A stretch of 64,000 nucleotides of DNA from positions 194,891 to 258,890 of the forward strand of contig JABHWD010000020.1 of NCBI GenBank assembly GCA_018657955.1, read 5' to 3'. The translations under genes were made by a program, and so were the position numbers. This DNA is from Flavobacteriaceae bacterium. Its GTDB lineage: Bacteria; Bacteroidota; Bacteroidia; Flavobacteriales; Flavobacteriaceae. Positions 20,080-30,993 of the stretch are shown in pieces. Numbering within the stretch: position 1 is the first letter of the stretch; every line of letters starts with the position of its first letter. The notes below the pieces were generated by a model. That model was not told where the DNA came from and made no database searches. It was given only the letters and a program-made list of their open reading frames with translations.

Positions 20080-22587
20080 ATGAATGATGGTGAAAAAGTG
20101 ATACCAATTAATATCGAAGATCAAATGAAATCAGCATACATTGACTATTCAATGTCTGTTATTGTTTCTAGAGCACTTCCTGACGTAAGAGATGGTCTAA
20201 AACCAGTACATAGAAGGGTTCTTTATGGAATGTATGATATGGGTGTTAGGTCTACTACTGCATATAAAAAATCAGCAAGAATTGTCGGGGATGTTATGGG
20301 AAAATATCATCCACATGGGGATTCTTCTGTTTATGACACAATGGTTCGTATGGCACAGGAATGGAGTCTTAGGTACTTATTAGTTGATGGTCAAGGGAAC
20401 TTTGGATCAATTGATGGAGATAGTCCGGCAGCAATGAGATATACTGAAGCTAGAATGCAAAAGATATCTGAAGATATGCTTGCTGACATTGAAAAGGACA
20501 CTGTAGATCATAAATTAAATTTTGACGATAGTCTTAAAGAGCCTACAGTTCTCCCTACAAAAATTCCTGCTCTTTTAATAAATGGCGCTTCTGGAATAGC
20601 AGTTGGAATGGCAACAAATATTGCTCCACATAACCTAACAGAAGTTATCGATGGCACAATTGAATATATTAAGAATAATGATATAGAAATTGATCAATTA
20701 ATGGACTTTGTTAAAGCTCCTGATTTCCCTACAGGAGGTATAATTTATGGATATGAAGGAGTTAAAGATGCTTTTCATACAGGCAGAGGTAGAATTGTTG
20801 TTAGAGCTAAAGCTGAAATTGAAGAAGTTGATGGTAAAGAAAGTATAATAGTTTCAGAAATCCCATATCAAGTAAACAAATCTGAGCTTATAAAGAAAAT
20901 TGCAGGTTTAGTTAATGATAAGAAAATTGAAGGAATTTCTACAATAAGAGATGAATCTGACAGAAATGGAATGAGAATTGTATTTGTCCTAAAAAGAGAT
21001 GCAATACCAAATATTGTTTTAAATAAATTATATAAATATTCACAACTTCAATCATCATTTAGTGTAAACAACGTATGTCTTGTAAAAGGAAGGCCTAAAA
21101 CGCTTAATCTAAAACAGATGATTAAGTATTTTGTTGAACACAGACATGATGTAGTTGTAAGAAGGACAAAATTTGAATTAAGAAAAGCTGAGGAAAGATG
21201 TCATGTCCTAGAAGGATTAATTATTGCCTCTGATAACATAGATGATGTTATTAAGGTGATTAGAGCGTCAAAAAATGCTGATGAAGCGAGAGGCAATCTA
21301 ATGAATAAATATAAGTTGTCTGAAATTCAGTCTAAAGCAATTGTTGAAATGCGTTTAAGACAGCTTACTGGGCTAGAGCAAGACAAGCTAAGGAGTGAGT
21401 ATAATGAAATTAAAGAGCTAATTTCTGATCTTAAAAATATTTTAGATACAGAAAACAGAAGAATGGAAATTATTACTAACGAGTTAATTGAAGTTAGAAG
21501 GAAGTATGGAGATGAAAGAAGATCTAGAATAGAGTATTCTGGAGAAGACTTGTCCATAGAAGACATGATTCCAGACGAAAAAGTTGTTATTACTATTTCA
21601 CATGCTGGATATATAAAAAGGACTCCGTTAGATGCATATAGAGTACAAAATAGAGGAGGGGTTGGTCAAAAAGCTTCTACTACTAGAAATGAAGACTTTC
21701 TAGAAAAACTTTTTATTGGGACAAACCATCAATATATGTTATTCTTCACTCAAAAAGGAAAATGTTTTTGGATGAGAGTATACGAAATTCCTGAAGGTAG
21801 CAGAACCTCAAAAGGAAGAGCTATTCAAAACCTAATTAATATAGAACAGGATGACAAGGTAAAAGCCTTTATATGCACAAAAGACCTAAAGGATGAAGAT
21901 TATATCAATCAACATTATGTAATAATGGCTACTAAAAAAGGTCAGGTAAAGAAAACATCTCTAGAAAAGTATTCAAGACCACGTATAAATGGTATTAATG
22001 CAATAACTATTAGAGAAGGTGATGAATTGCTTGTTGCAAAACTAACTAATGGTGAGAGTCAAATTGTTATGGCTTTAAAATCTGGAAAAGCTATTAGGTT
22101 TGAAGAAGCCAAAACTAGACCTATGGGAAGAAGCGCTTCTGGAGTAAGAGGAATTAGACTTCAACATGATAAAGATGAGGTCATAGGGATGGTGTCTATT
22201 AATGATATGGAAAGTAATATATTAGTTGTTTCAGCTAATGGATACGGCAAAAGATCCAAGCTAGAAGATTATAGAATAACAAATAGAGGCGGAAAAGGTG
22301 TTAAAACAATCTCTATTACTGATAAAACAGGGGATCTAGTATCGATAAAGAATGTCAATGACTCTAATGGTCTAATGATAATAAACAAATCGGGTATTGC
22401 TATTAGAATGGCTGTTAAAGATCTTAGAGTAATGGGAAGAGCAACTCAAGGAGTTAAATTAATAAATATAAAAAAGGGAGATTCAATAGCTGCTGTTGCA
22501 AAGGTAATGCATGAAGAACAAGAAGAAGACACAATAGAGTTAGAAAATAACACACCTCCTGCAGAGGAAGGAAATACAGAAGAATAA
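20080..22587 (+). CDS. gyrA: DNA gyrase subunit A
   Basis: [24 protein letters not shown]-type N-terminus, AMRYTEARM catalytic Tyr, C-terminal beta-pinwheel repeats. Confidence 0.96.
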   Translation: MNDGEKVIPINIEDQMKSAYIDYSMSVIVSRALPDVRDGLKPVHRRVLYGMYDMGVRSTTAYKKSARIVGDVMGKYHPHGDSSVYDTMVRMAQEWSLRYLLVDGQGNFGSIDGDSPAAMRYTEARMQKISEDMLADIEKDTVDHKLNFDDSLKEPTVLPTKIPALLINGASGIAVGMATNIAPHNLTEVIDGTIEYIKNNDIEIDQLMDFVKAPDFPTGGIIYGYEGVKDAFHTGRGRIVVRAKAEIEEVDGKESIIVSEIPYQVNKSELIKKIAGLVNDKKIEGISTIRDESDRNGMRIVFVLKRDAIPNIVLNKLYKYSQLQSSFSVNNVCLVKGRPKTLNLKQMIKYFVEHRHDVVVRRTKFELRKAEERCHVLEGLIIASDNIDDVIKVIRASKNADEARGNLMNKYKLSEIQSKAIVEMRLRQLTGLEQDKLRSEYNEIKELISDLKNILDTENRRMEIITNELIEVRRKYGDERRSRIEYSGEDLSIEDMIPDEKVVITISHAGYIKRTPLDAYRVQNRGGVGQKASTTRNEDFLEKLFIGTNHQYMLFFTQKGKCFWMRVYEIPEGSRTSKGRAIQNLINIEQDDKVKAFICTKDLKDEDYINQHYVIMATKKGQVKKTSLEKYSRPRINGINAITIREGDELLVAKLTNGESQIVMALKSGKAIRFEEAKTRPMGRSASGVRGIRLQHDKDEVIGMVSINDMESNILVVSANGYGKRSKLEDYRITNRGGKGVKTISITDKTGDLVSIKNVNDSNGLMIINKSGIAIRMAVKDLRVMGRATQGVKLINIKKGDSIAAVAKVMHEEQEEDTIELENNTPPAEEGNTEE

Positions 22588-22602
22588 TTTAATTATAATA
22601 TT

Positions 22603-23922
22603 ATGAATAAGAATCTATGTATAATACTTGCATTGTTTTGCATTAATATATCCTATAGCCAAAAAAAAGAATTAAAATTAGCTGAAAAAAATATAAAATC
22701 TGAAGATTACTCAGCCGCTAGACAAAATATACAATTAGCAGAGAAATTATCTAGTCAGATGGATGCTAAAACAACTGTAAAATACCATTACTTAAAAAGT
22801 GTTGCAAATTATGCTAATGGGAGCTCAAATATTGAAGAATCCTTTATTGCATTAGAAAATTTAAATAAAGCAATTGATTTAGAATCAACATCAAGTACTG
22901 AATTATATACTCCAAAGGCTAAAGAACTAAGAATAGCTATGTTGAATCGTTTTGTAGATGATTCTAGGAGAAGCCTTGAGCAAGAAGATTATAAATCTGC
23001 ATATATAAATTTAGAGATGTCTTTTAGAGTATCTCCAAGTGATACATTATATCTATATAACGCTGCTTTGCTTGCTACCGAAACTGAAGATTTTGATCAG
23101 GCTCTTTCATTTTATAATGAATTAATAGATCTAGAATTCACCGGAATAACAACTAATTATTATGCTATTGAAAAAATAACAGGACAAGTACAAGCATTTA
23201 CAAATCCTGAACAAAGAGAGCTTTTTCTTAAAGCTGGAACTCACGATACTCCAACAAAAGACGAATTAGAATCAGTCGAGTTAAGCCTACTTAGATCAAT
23301 GGCTGCAATTTATAGAAACAAAAATAATTATGATAAATCTCTAAGTTTTATTGAAAAAGCTAAAGTTCTTGATGAGAATGATATTAATATTATATTACTT
23401 GAATCAAATATTAGATGGGAAATGGGGGATGTGGAATCCTACGAAAAACTAATAACAAAGGCACTAGGAATTGATCCAGATAATGCTGATTTACACTTTA
23501 ACCTAGGTGTTATATCTTCTGATAAAGGAAAGGCGATTGAAGCAGATGATGTTAATAAAGCAATGTCTCTTTATAATAAAGCAATGTCTCATTATAATAA
23601 GGCGATTGAAATAGATTCTGCCTATACCAGGGCTTATCTAAATGTTGCAGCTTTAATCTTACAAAAAGAAGAGTCAATTATTGAAGAAATGAATTCATTA
23701 GGGACTTCTAATGCAGATTATAATAAATATGATGAATTAAAGCTCGTTAGAGAAGACATCTATAGGTCAGCAATACCTTATTTAGAATCTGTATATGAAC
23801 TTGATAATAATAATCTCAATGCAGTTAGAACATTGAAAAATATTTATTCAGCAGTTGACGATATGGATAATTATAAAAAATACAAATCTATAGCTGAAGG
23901 TATTGAAAGCAAAATTGATTAA
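22603..23922 (+). CDS. Tetratricopeptide repeat protein (secreted)
   Basis: Signal peptide; several TPR motifs. Confidence 0.85.
   Translation: MNKNLCIILALFCINISYSQKKELKLAEKNIKSEDYSAARQNIQLAEKLSSQMDAKTTVKYHYLKSVANYANGSSNIEESFIALENLNKAIDLESTSSTELYTPKAKELRIAMLNRFVDDSRRSLEQEDYKSAYINLEMSFRVSPSDTLYLYNAALLATETEDFDQALSFYNELIDLEFTGITTNYYAIEKITGQVQAFTNPEQRELFLKAGTHDTPTKDELESVELSLLRSMAAIYRNKNNYDKSLSFIEKAKVLDENDINIILLESNIRWEMGDVESYEKLITKALGIDPDNADLHFNLGVISSDKGKAIEADDVNKAMSLYNKAMSHYNKAIEIDSAYTRAYLNVAALILQKEESIIEEMNSLGTSNADYNKYDELKLVREDIYRSAIPYLESVYELDNNNLNAVRTLKNIYSAVDDMDNYKKYKSIAEGIESKID
23554..23595 (+). repeat. In-frame tandem duplication, 2 x 21 bp
   Basis: aataaagcaatgtctctttat / aataaagcaatgtctcattat, one mismatch; encodes NKAMSLY-NKAMSHY. 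Confidence 0.9.
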
Positions 23923-24668
23923 ATAATTTTTTTTATAACTCGAAGCTTATGGGTATGCGACTTTGCTTCTGAATTATATATCCCTGTTTGATCAATTCTA
24001 TCTATTCTTACTTTTCCACTTGCATGAATTATATGATTATCATCCATTATAATTCCTACATGAATTATTTTTCCTTCTTCATTATCAAAGAATGCCAAAT
24101 CTCCAGGCTCACTTTCTTCAATAAAACTTAAAGGCGAACCCTGTTTTGCTTGAAGATAAGAATCTCTCTCTAATTTGTGACCATTTAATTTATATACCAT
24201 TTGAGTAAAACCAGAACAATCAATACCAAAAGGAGTTTTGCCTCCCCATAAATAGGGTGAATTTAAAAATCTTAGTGCAGTAGAGATTATCTTTGACTTT
24301 TCTTGTGTTTCAGATATTTTACTTCCATCATAAATATGGTTAAAAATATTAAGTCCATTTAATTTTGATCCTATAGGAATTGCTATTAATTCATGATTAG
24401 CGTTTTCAATAAACTCAACTAAATCATATGAATATATTTGAGGATCTTTCTCAAGAATCTTGAACTGTTGTTCGTTAATTATCTCAAACTGTTTATTGTT
24501 AATCCAGCCAATATAATTATCAAAGCAAAGTTTAATTTTAGTCCATTTTGTTTTCTCTTTAAGGATAATAAAAGTCTCACCATATAGCAATTGAGAGGTT
24601 TGTTCGCTTTTATCAGAAGCCTCTGATCTTATAGGGACAATGCTAAGATTGCAAATGCCGTATTTCAT
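23919..24668 (-). CDS. C40 family peptidase (NlpC/P60) with SH3-like N-terminus
   Basis: YLWGGKTPFGIDCSGFTQMVYKLNG; HVGIIMDDNHIIHASGKVRID. Confidence 0.92.
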   Translation of the reverse strand: MKYGICNLSIVPIRSEASDKSEQTSQLLYGETFIILKEKTKWTKIKLCFDNYIGWINNKQFEIINEQQFKILEKDPQIYSYDLVEFIENANHELIAIPIGSKLNGLNIFNHIYDGSKISETQEKSKIISTALRFLNSPYLWGGKTPFGIDCSGFTQMVYKLNGHKLERDSYLQAKQGSPLSFIEESEPGDLAFFDNEEGKIIHVGIIMDDNHIIHASGKVRIDRIDQTGIYNSEAKSHTHKLRVIKKII

Positions 24669-24674
24669 AGATTA

Positions 24675-25853
24675 TTAATTACGTTCAATTAACATTGCTG
24701 AAGCACCGCCACCACCATTACATATTGCTGCAATTCCTCTTTTTGCATTATTTTTCATAAGGACATGGCATAATGTAGTTAATATCCTAGCACCAGAACA
24801 ACCCAAAGGGTGTCCTAACGAGACAGCTCCTCCGTTGATATTTACTATATCATCTTTTATGTCTAAAATTTTCATGTTAGCTAGAGCAACTACAGAAAAT
24901 GCTTCATTGAATTCAAAAAAATCAATATCCTTAATACTTAATTCTTCTTTTGAAAGAATTTTATTAACTGCAATAGAAGGAGTGGTAGTAAACCATTCAG
25001 GGTCTTGAGCGGCATCACAATAGTTTTTTATTGTAGCAATAGGGGATAAATTTAATTCTCTGCATTTATCCTTACTCATAAGAACTATTGCTGAGGCTCC
25101 ATCGCTTAATGTAGATGCATTAGCTGCTGTTACAGTCCCATCTTTAGCAAAAGCTGGTCTTAGCTGTGAAACTTTCTCAAAATTAATATTCTTAAACTCC
25201 TCATCTTCTTTAATTATTACTTTTTTCCCATTTCTAAGTGTGATTTCAACAGGAATTACTTCTTCTTTAAATTTATTTTCTTTCCATGCATTAGAAGCTC
25301 TCTTGTAGGACTGAATAGCATAATTATCCTGATCTTCTCTACTAAAATTATATTCACTTGCACACTTGTCTCCTAAAACTCCCATAGCTTGATTACAATA
25401 AACATCAGTAAGGCCATCGTGTTGAAGACCGTCTAATATGGTTTTATTTCCGTATTTATGAGGTTTTCTAAGATTTATATAATGAGGTATTTGACTCATA
25501 TTCTCCATACCACCAGCAACAACTACATCATTAATTCCTAATGATATAGATTGTGCTGCTAGCATTACAGCTTTCATACCAGAAGAACATACTTTATTTA
25601 TTGTGGTACAAGGAACCGAATCTGGTATTCCAGCTTTTATTGCTGCCTGTCTTGCAGGAGCTTGACCTACACCTGCCTGGACAACATGACCAAACAAAAC
25701 TTCATTTACAATTTGTGGAGACAGATTAATTTTATTTAATGAACCTGATATGGCTACAGCTCCTAAATCAACTGCAGAAACATTTGATAATGAGCCTAAA
25801 AAACTACCGATAGGAGTCCTTACTGCGCTAACAATGACAACATCTTTACTCAT
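24675..25853 (-). CDS. Acetyl-CoA C-acetyltransferase (thiolase)
   Basis: TTINKVCSSGMKAVMLAAQSI, FFEFNEAFSVVALANM, GGAVSLGHPLGCSGAR. Confidence 0.93.
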   Translation of the reverse strand: MSKDVVIVSAVRTPIGSFLGSLSNVSAVDLGAVAISGSLNKINLSPQIVNEVLFGHVVQAGVGQAPARQAAIKAGIPDSVPCTTINKVCSSGMKAVMLAAQSISLGINDVVVAGGMENMSQIPHYINLRKPHKYGNKTILDGLQHDGLTDVYCNQAMGVLGDKCASEYNFSREDQDNYAIQSYKRASNAWKENKFKEEVIPVEITLRNGKKVIIKEDEEFKNINFEKVSQLRPAFAKDGTVTAANASTLSDGASAIVLMSKDKCRELNLSPIATIKNYCDAAQDPEWFTTTPSIAVNKILSKEELSIKDIDFFEFNEAFSVVALANMKILDIKDDIVNINGGAVSLGHPLGCSGARILTTLCHVLMKNNAKRGIAAICNGGGGASAMLIERN

Positions 25854-25936
25854 AATAATTTTTAAAAATTAACAGATTTTAAAGTTAACAAATTAATAAT
25901 TATTAGTCATCATTATATCCTATATGTAATATTTAC

Positions 25937-25944
25937 TAATTTTG
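25937..25944 (+). promoter_or_regulatory. -7 box TAATTTTG upstream of the HD-domain gene
   Basis: Exact TAnnTTTG match, 20 bp before the ATG at 25964. Confidence 0.45.
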
Positions 25945-25963
25945 ATTGTTATATAATCATGTT

Positions 25964-28027
25964 ATGGCAAATATAATTGATAGTTTAAAGGCAAATCTAG
26001 GCAGAATCTACCGGATCTTACTTTTTGTAGCATCATGTGTTATAATAATTTATTTTTTTCCAAAAAGCGGTAAGTTTAAATATAGTTTTGAAAATGGACG
26101 CCCATGGCAATCTGATAATCTATACGCACCATTTGATTTTGCAATAAAAAAGACTGATAAAGAATTAGATGCAGAAAAAACCAAAATTAAACTGGCCACT
26201 AAAGTATTTTTTAATAAAGACACTTTAGTTTTTAACAAATCACTCAATCTACTATACAGCAAAATAGACAACCCCTCAAATGACAGTATAATTAACACCC
26301 TAAGCAAGAGAGAACTTAAGCTAATAAAAAACACTAGTGTTACTATACTTTCTAATTTATATTCGAGAGGTCTTTTAGATCAGAATTACGATTATAAGTC
26401 TAGTCAGGTAATCTCATTACTAATTAATAATAAACAAGTAAATTCTGGGTATTTTTCGGATTTCCATAAACCTGAAGATTTGTTGACTTTTATTAATAAT
26501 GAAATTATTTCTTTAAATGTACAAGAATTTAAACCTCAGATAGTATCTATTCTTTTTGATTTAGCAGAATCTAACATTTCATTAAATCAAAGCTTAACTA
26601 AAAATTCTATTGAAGAGGCATTAGCCAATGTATCTCCAAATAGAGGTATAATTGAGAAGGAAACATTGATTATATCAAAAGGAGAGTTGGTTGAAGGAGA
26701 TAAATTAAAAATTTTAGAGTCTTTGAAAAATGAATATGAGACAAGCAGTGTCTCTAAAACAAACTATTATTTAATAATATCTTCTTATTCATTTCTTGTT
26801 ATTCTTTCGCTTCTTATGATTATATTATTTATAAGAAAGTTTCGAAAAAAGATATACTTAAATATTAATCAATTATCCTTAGTTTTCTTTAATATCACCC
26901 TGCTTGTTTTGATTACAACATTCGTTATTAGTGTAGAATCTAGCTATGTGTTTGTAATACCAATCTGTATTTTACCACTATTATTAAAGGCATTTTTTGA
27001 TTCAAGGATTGCCTTTTTCGTACACTCTGTAACGGTAATGTTATTAGGTTTTATTGTTCCGAATAGTTATGAATTCATTTTTTTAAATATAATTGTTGGT
27101 GTAATTACAATAATATCTTCTGATGATCTTTACAAACGTGCAAACTTATTTATTACAGTAGGTCAAATCACCATAGTTTATATGATATCATATTTTGCTT
27201 TTTTTGTTATACATGAAGGAAATATTGATAATATAGAGATTTTTAATTTTCTCCTATTTATGTTATGCGGGCTTCTTACTTTATTTGTTTATCCTTTAAT
27301 ATATATATACGAGAAGGTGTTTAATTTAGTTTCTGATGTTTCATTGCTTGAGCTTTCAGACACCAACTCACCATTATTAAAAGAGCTTTCAAATAAAGCT
27401 CCAGGAACATTTCATCATTCAATGAATGTTGCAAATCTAGCAGAATCCTCAGCAAATGAAATTGGAGCTAATTCTATGCTTGCTAGGGTTGGATCTTTAT
27501 ATCATGATATAGGTAAAATGAATAATCCATCGTATTTCACTGAAAATCAGATAACAGGTGCTAATCCACACGATAAAGTATCTTCATTAGAAAGTATAAA
27601 TATTATTCTAGATCATGTTTCTAAAGGAATAGAAATGGCTAAGAAAAATAATTTACCTAACAGAATAATTGATTTTATTAGAACTCATCACGGAACAAAT
27701 GTTATCCATTATTTCTATGAAAAAGATCTTAAACTAAATTTAAATCCTAATATTGAAGATTACAAGTACAGTGGTCCTAGACCATTTAGCAAAGAAACTG
27801 CATTAGTAATGATGTGTGATTCTGTTGAAGCAGCAACTAAAAGCTTAGAAAATCCAGATTCAGAAAAAATAAATTCATTTGTTGAAACTATTATTGATAA
27901 GCAAATTAGCAATAATCAATTTGAGAATTGTAGTATTACTTTTAAGGATATCAAAATGATTAAGGATGTCATTAAAAAGAAATTAGCAAATATTTATCAT
28001 ATCAGAGTTGAGTATCCTGAAATATAG
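25964..28027 (+). CDS. 7TM-HD domain phosphohydrolase (PgpH-like, candidate c-di-AMP phosphodiesterase)
   Basis: TM bundle followed by HDIG domain (GTFHHSMNVANLAE...LYHDIGKMNNPSYFTENQ); start set at MANIIDSLK. Confidence 0.88.
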   Translation: MANIIDSLKANLGRIYRILLFVASCVIIIYFFPKSGKFKYSFENGRPWQSDNLYAPFDFAIKKTDKELDAEKTKIKLATKVFFNKDTLVFNKSLNLLYSKIDNPSNDSIINTLSKRELKLIKNTSVTILSNLYSRGLLDQNYDYKSSQVISLLINNKQVNSGYFSDFHKPEDLLTFINNEIISLNVQEFKPQIVSILFDLAESNISLNQSLTKNSIEEALANVSPNRGIIEKETLIISKGELVEGDKLKILESLKNEYETSSVSKTNYYLIISSYSFLVILSLLMIILFIRKFRKKIYLNINQLSLVFFNITLLVLITTFVISVESSYVFVIPICILPLLLKAFFDSRIAFFVHSVTVMLLGFIVPNSYEFIFLNIIVGVITIISSDDLYKRANLFITVGQITIVYMISYFAFFVIHEGNIDNIEIFNFLLFMLCGLLTLFVYPLIYIYEKVFNLVSDVSLLELSDTNSPLLKELSNKAPGTFHHSMNVANLAESSANEIGANSMLARVGSLYHDIGKMNNPSYFTENQITGANPHDKVSSLESINIILDHVSKGIEMAKKNNLPNRIIDFIRTHHGTNVIHYFYEKDLKLNLNPNIEDYKYSGPRPFSKETALVMMCDSVEAATKSLENPDSEKINSFVETIIDKQISNNQFENCSITFKDIKMIKDVIKKKLANIYHIRVEYPEI

Positions 28028-28048
28028 ATTAAAAAACCAAAGAAATAG

Positions 28049-28080
28049 TTTGCGTTGTTAATCTTGAAAACCTAAATTTG
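28049..28080 (+). promoter_or_regulatory. Consensus promoter of the tRNA cluster: TTTG-N20-TAAATTTG
   Basis: -33 TTTG at 28049-28052, 20-bp spacer, -7 TAAATTTG at 28073-28080. Confidence 0.7.
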
Positions 28081-28121
28081 CAACCGCATTTTTAACTTAG
28101 AAGTTTATAAAAATGTACTAA

Positions 28122-28208
28122 GGAGAGGTGCCAGAGTGGTAATGGAGCAGATTGCTAATCTGTCGACGCGTAAGCGTTGCCAGGGTTCGAATCCCTGTCT
28201 CTCCGCCA
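28122..28208 (+). tRNA. tRNA-Ser(GCT)
   Basis: GGAGAGG/TCTCTCC acceptor, anticodon loop TTGCTAA, long variable arm, encoded CCA. Confidence 0.95.
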
Positions 28209-28211
28209 TTT

Positions 28212-28286
28212 CGGGGTGTAGCGTAGCCCGGTTATCGCGCCGCGTTTGGGACGCGGAGGTCGCAGGTTCGAATCCTGCCACCCCGA
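28212..28286 (+). tRNA. tRNA-Pro(TGG)
   Basis: CGGGGTG/CACCCCG acceptor, anticodon loop TTTGGGA, GTTCGAATC T-loop. Confidence 0.93.
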
Positions 28287-28328
28287 CAAATATTTTTTAA
28301 GATGATTACATATTAGGACACTTATTAT

Positions 28329-28405
28329 GGTCGCGTAGCTCAGCTGGATAGAGCATCTGCCTTCTAAGCAGACGGTCATAGGTTCGAATCCTATCGCGAT
28401 CACCA
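28329..28405 (+). tRNA. tRNA-Arg(TCT)
   Basis: GGTCGCG/CGCGATC acceptor, anticodon loop CTTCTAA, encoded CCA. Confidence 0.94.
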
Positions 28406-28410
28406 TTTTA

Positions 28411-28438
28411 CCCTCAACACTTAGTTGAGGGGTTTTTT
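28411..28438 (+). terminator. Rho-independent terminator of the tRNA cluster
   Basis: CCCTCAAC-ACTTA-GTTGAGGG followed by a T tract. Confidence 0.85.
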
Positions 28439-28479
28439 ATAATTTTGTTTCTTTGAACTTATAATTTGATTCATACTAA

Positions 28480-28572
28480 ATGAACACTAAAACTTTAATG
28501 ATAATAAGTGCTATATCCTTAGCTGTGAATGGTTTTGGATATGTTTTTTTTACTAATCCGTCTTTAAAATAA
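28480..28572 (+). pseudogene. Possible remnant of a small membrane protein (30 codons)
   Basis: MNTKTLMIISAISLAVNGFGYVFFTNPSLK*: resembles only the first TM segment of a longer inner-membrane protein. Confidence 0.35.
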
Positions 28573-28606
28573 ACCATAGAGAGAAAGGCAAACTAAAATA
28601 ATTAAA

Positions 28607-28738
28607 ATGACAAAAGATAACACTATTGCAGAATTATTAGAAAGACTAAATAAAGAGATACAAAACCCTAAAGATTCAGTCCATAAAATAGTATTGCAAA
28701 CTACAATAGACAATATCAATAAGCTCTTATATTTCTAA
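28607..28738 (+). CDS. Possible 43-aa small protein, unknown
   Basis: [46 protein letters not shown] fills the gap up to the convergent kbl stop. Confidence 0.35.
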   Translation: MTKDNTIAELLERLNKEIQNPKDSVHKIVLQTTIDNINKLLYF

Positions 28739-29928
28739 ATTACATTTAATTGTTTTCCAACTTTTATAAAAGCATTAATCGCTTTGTCTAAATGTTCCTT
28801 TGTATGTGCAGCAGATAGTTGAACTCTAATTCTCGCTTTCTCTTTTGGCACAACTGGAAAGAAAAATCCAATAACATATATACCTTCTTTAAGAAGCAAA
28901 TTTGCCATATCTTGAGATAACTTAGCATCATATAGCATAACTGGGACTATTGCAGCATCTGCACCAACAAGGTCAAATCCTGCTTTTTCCATTTCGTTTC
29001 TAAAGTAATTAGTATTCTCTTCCAATGTATCTCTCAATGAAGTGTCTTTTGAAATCATTTCAAAGACCTTTAGAGAAGCACCAACAATTGCTGGAGCTAA
29101 AGAATTTGAAAACAAATAAGGTCTTGATCGCTGACGTAAAATTTCAATAATTTCTTTTTTACCAGTAGTATATCCGCCCATAGCACCACCAAGAGCTTTA
29201 CCAAGTGTTCCCGTAATAATATCAACTCTTCCTAAAACACCTTTCAACTCCATGGTCCCTCTACCAGTTTTTCCAATAAAACCAGATGCATGGCACTCAT
29301 CTACCATAACCAACGCATCATATTTATCAGCTAAATCACAAATTTTATCTAACTGAGCTACGATCCCATCCATTGAGAAAACACCATCAGTTACAATAAT
29401 TTTAAAACGATGATTTTGTTTATTTACCTCAATTAATTGAGCTTCTAAATCACCCATATCATTGTTTGCATAACGGTATCTTGCTGCCTTACATAAACGA
29501 ACGCCATCAATAATTGAAGCGTGATTTAAAGAGTCTGAAATTATCGCATCTTCTTTGCTTAGTAAAGGTTCGAAAACTCCACCGTTTGCATCAAAAGCAG
29601 CAGCATATAAAATAGTGTCTTCACAATGAAAAAATTCAGCAATTTTATGCTCCAATTGTTTATGAATATCTTGTGTGCCGCAAATAAAACGAACAGAAGA
29701 CATTCCAAAGCCATGAGAATCTAGCGTGTCTTTTGCTGCTTGAACAACTTCTTTATTATTAGATAAACCTAAATAATTGTTTGCACAAAAATTAATTACT
29801 TCTTCACCAGTAGAAACCTTAATAACAGCATCTTGAGAAGTAGTTATAATACGTTCTGTCTTATACAGCCCTGCTTCTTCAATCTCTTTTAATTCCTTTT
29901 GTAAATTCGTCTTAATAGCTCCGTACAT
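28735..29928 (-). CDS. kbl: Glycine C-acetyltransferase (2-amino-3-ketobutyrate CoA ligase)
   Basis: [45 protein letters not shown]. Confidence 0.95.
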   Translation of the reverse strand: MYGAIKTNLQKELKEIEEAGLYKTERIITTSQDAVIKVSTGEEVINFCANNYLGLSNNKEVVQAAKDTLDSHGFGMSSVRFICGTQDIHKQLEHKIAEFFHCEDTILYAAAFDANGGVFEPLLSKEDAIISDSLNHASIIDGVRLCKAARYRYANNDMGDLEAQLIEVNKQNHRFKIIVTDGVFSMDGIVAQLDKICDLADKYDALVMVDECHASGFIGKTGRGTMELKGVLGRVDIITGTLGKALGGAMGGYTTGKKEIIEILRQRSRPYLFSNSLAPAIVGASLKVFEMISKDTSLRDTLEENTNYFRNEMEKAGFDLVGADAAIVPVMLYDAKLSQDMANLLLKEGIYVIGFFFPVVPKEKARIRVQLSAAHTKEHLDKAINAFIKVGKQLNVI

Positions 29929-29934
29929 ATCGTT

Positions 29935-30894
29935 TTATTTTAATGTGGTGGTGTTATATTTTTCTTCTAACTTTTCTAACATTACTAATGTCATTGATTT
30001 TAGATCATATTTTGGCTTCCAATTCCAATCTTTTCTCGCCTCATTATCATTAATACTCTTTGGCCATTTATCTGCAATTTCTTGTCTAAAATCTGCATTA
30101 TATTCAACTTTAAAATTAGGATATAATTTTTTAATTTCTGCTGTAATTTCACTTGGATTAAAACTCATACTCCCTAAATTATAAGATGTTCGTGTTTTAA
30201 TGTTTTCTTTTGGTGCTTGCATCAATTCAATAGTTGATCTTATAGCATCATCCATAAATATCATTGGCAATTTAGTTTCTGAATTTAAAAAACATGAGTA
30301 TTTCTCTTGTTTAACTGCGCTATGATAAATATCCACTGCATAATCAGTGGTGCCTCCTCCAGGCATAGACTGATAACCAATAATTCCAGGATATCTAATT
30401 GAACGAATATCCAGTCCATGTTTATTAAAATAGTATTGTGCCCAATTTTCTCCTGCTGCCTTACTCATTCCGTACACAGTTGCAGGATTTAAAAAAGCAG
30501 ATTGAGGAGTGTTCTCAAGTGGTGCTTTATCTCCAAAAACGGCTATAGAACTTGGAAAAAATACTTTTTTTACATTACTTATTCTTGCTACTTCAAAAAC
30601 ATTGAGCATCATGCTCATATTTAAATCCCAAGTACCTAAAGGATTTTTCTCCCCCTTGGCGGATAATATTGCTGCAAGATGATAAATTTGATTTACAGTA
30701 TACTTATTGACTATATCCTCTATAGCCTTTATGTCTGTAGCATCAATTATTTCAAAAACTCCATCAAAAGTAGAATCTAAATAAACATCAGAGGCTATAA
30801 CATTGTTTTTTCCATGAATTTTTTGAAGTTCTTTAGATAATACAGAACCTAATTGACCATTAGCCCCGATAATCAAAATAGTATCAGTAATCAT
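29935..30894 (-). CDS. NAD-dependent L-threonine dehydrogenase (SDR/epimerase type)
   Basis: ILIIGANGQLGSVLSKEL, YGMSKAAGENWAQYYFNKHGLDIRSIRYPGIIGY; upstream of kbl. Confidence 0.88.
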   Translation of the reverse strand: MITDTILIIGANGQLGSVLSKELQKIHGKNNVIASDVYLDSTFDGVFEIIDATDIKAIEDIVNKYTVNQIYHLAAILSAKGEKNPLGTWDLNMSMMLNVFEVARISNVKKVFFPSSIAVFGDKAPLENTPQSAFLNPATVYGMSKAAGENWAQYYFNKHGLDIRSIRYPGIIGYQSMPGGGTTDYAVDIYHSAVKQEKYSCFLNSETKLPMIFMDDAIRSTIELMQAPKENIKTRTSYNLGSMSFNPSEITAEIKKLYPNFKVEYNADFRQEIADKWPKSINDNEARKDWNWKPKYDLKSMTLVMLEKLEEKYNTTTLK

Positions 30895-30993
30895 ATTTAA
30901 TGTATTTCAGATGTATAAAATTAGTGATTAATCTTTATCAGGCAAAAGCAAGTTTAGTAGTTTTTTTATTAACTTCCTGTAATTAATTTTATA

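Noticed and set aside
28155-28406. 83-aa minus-strand ORF (GWQDSNLRPPRPKRGAITGLRYTP...)
   Set aside because: It is the antisense translation of the three tRNA genes, a familiar annotation artefact.
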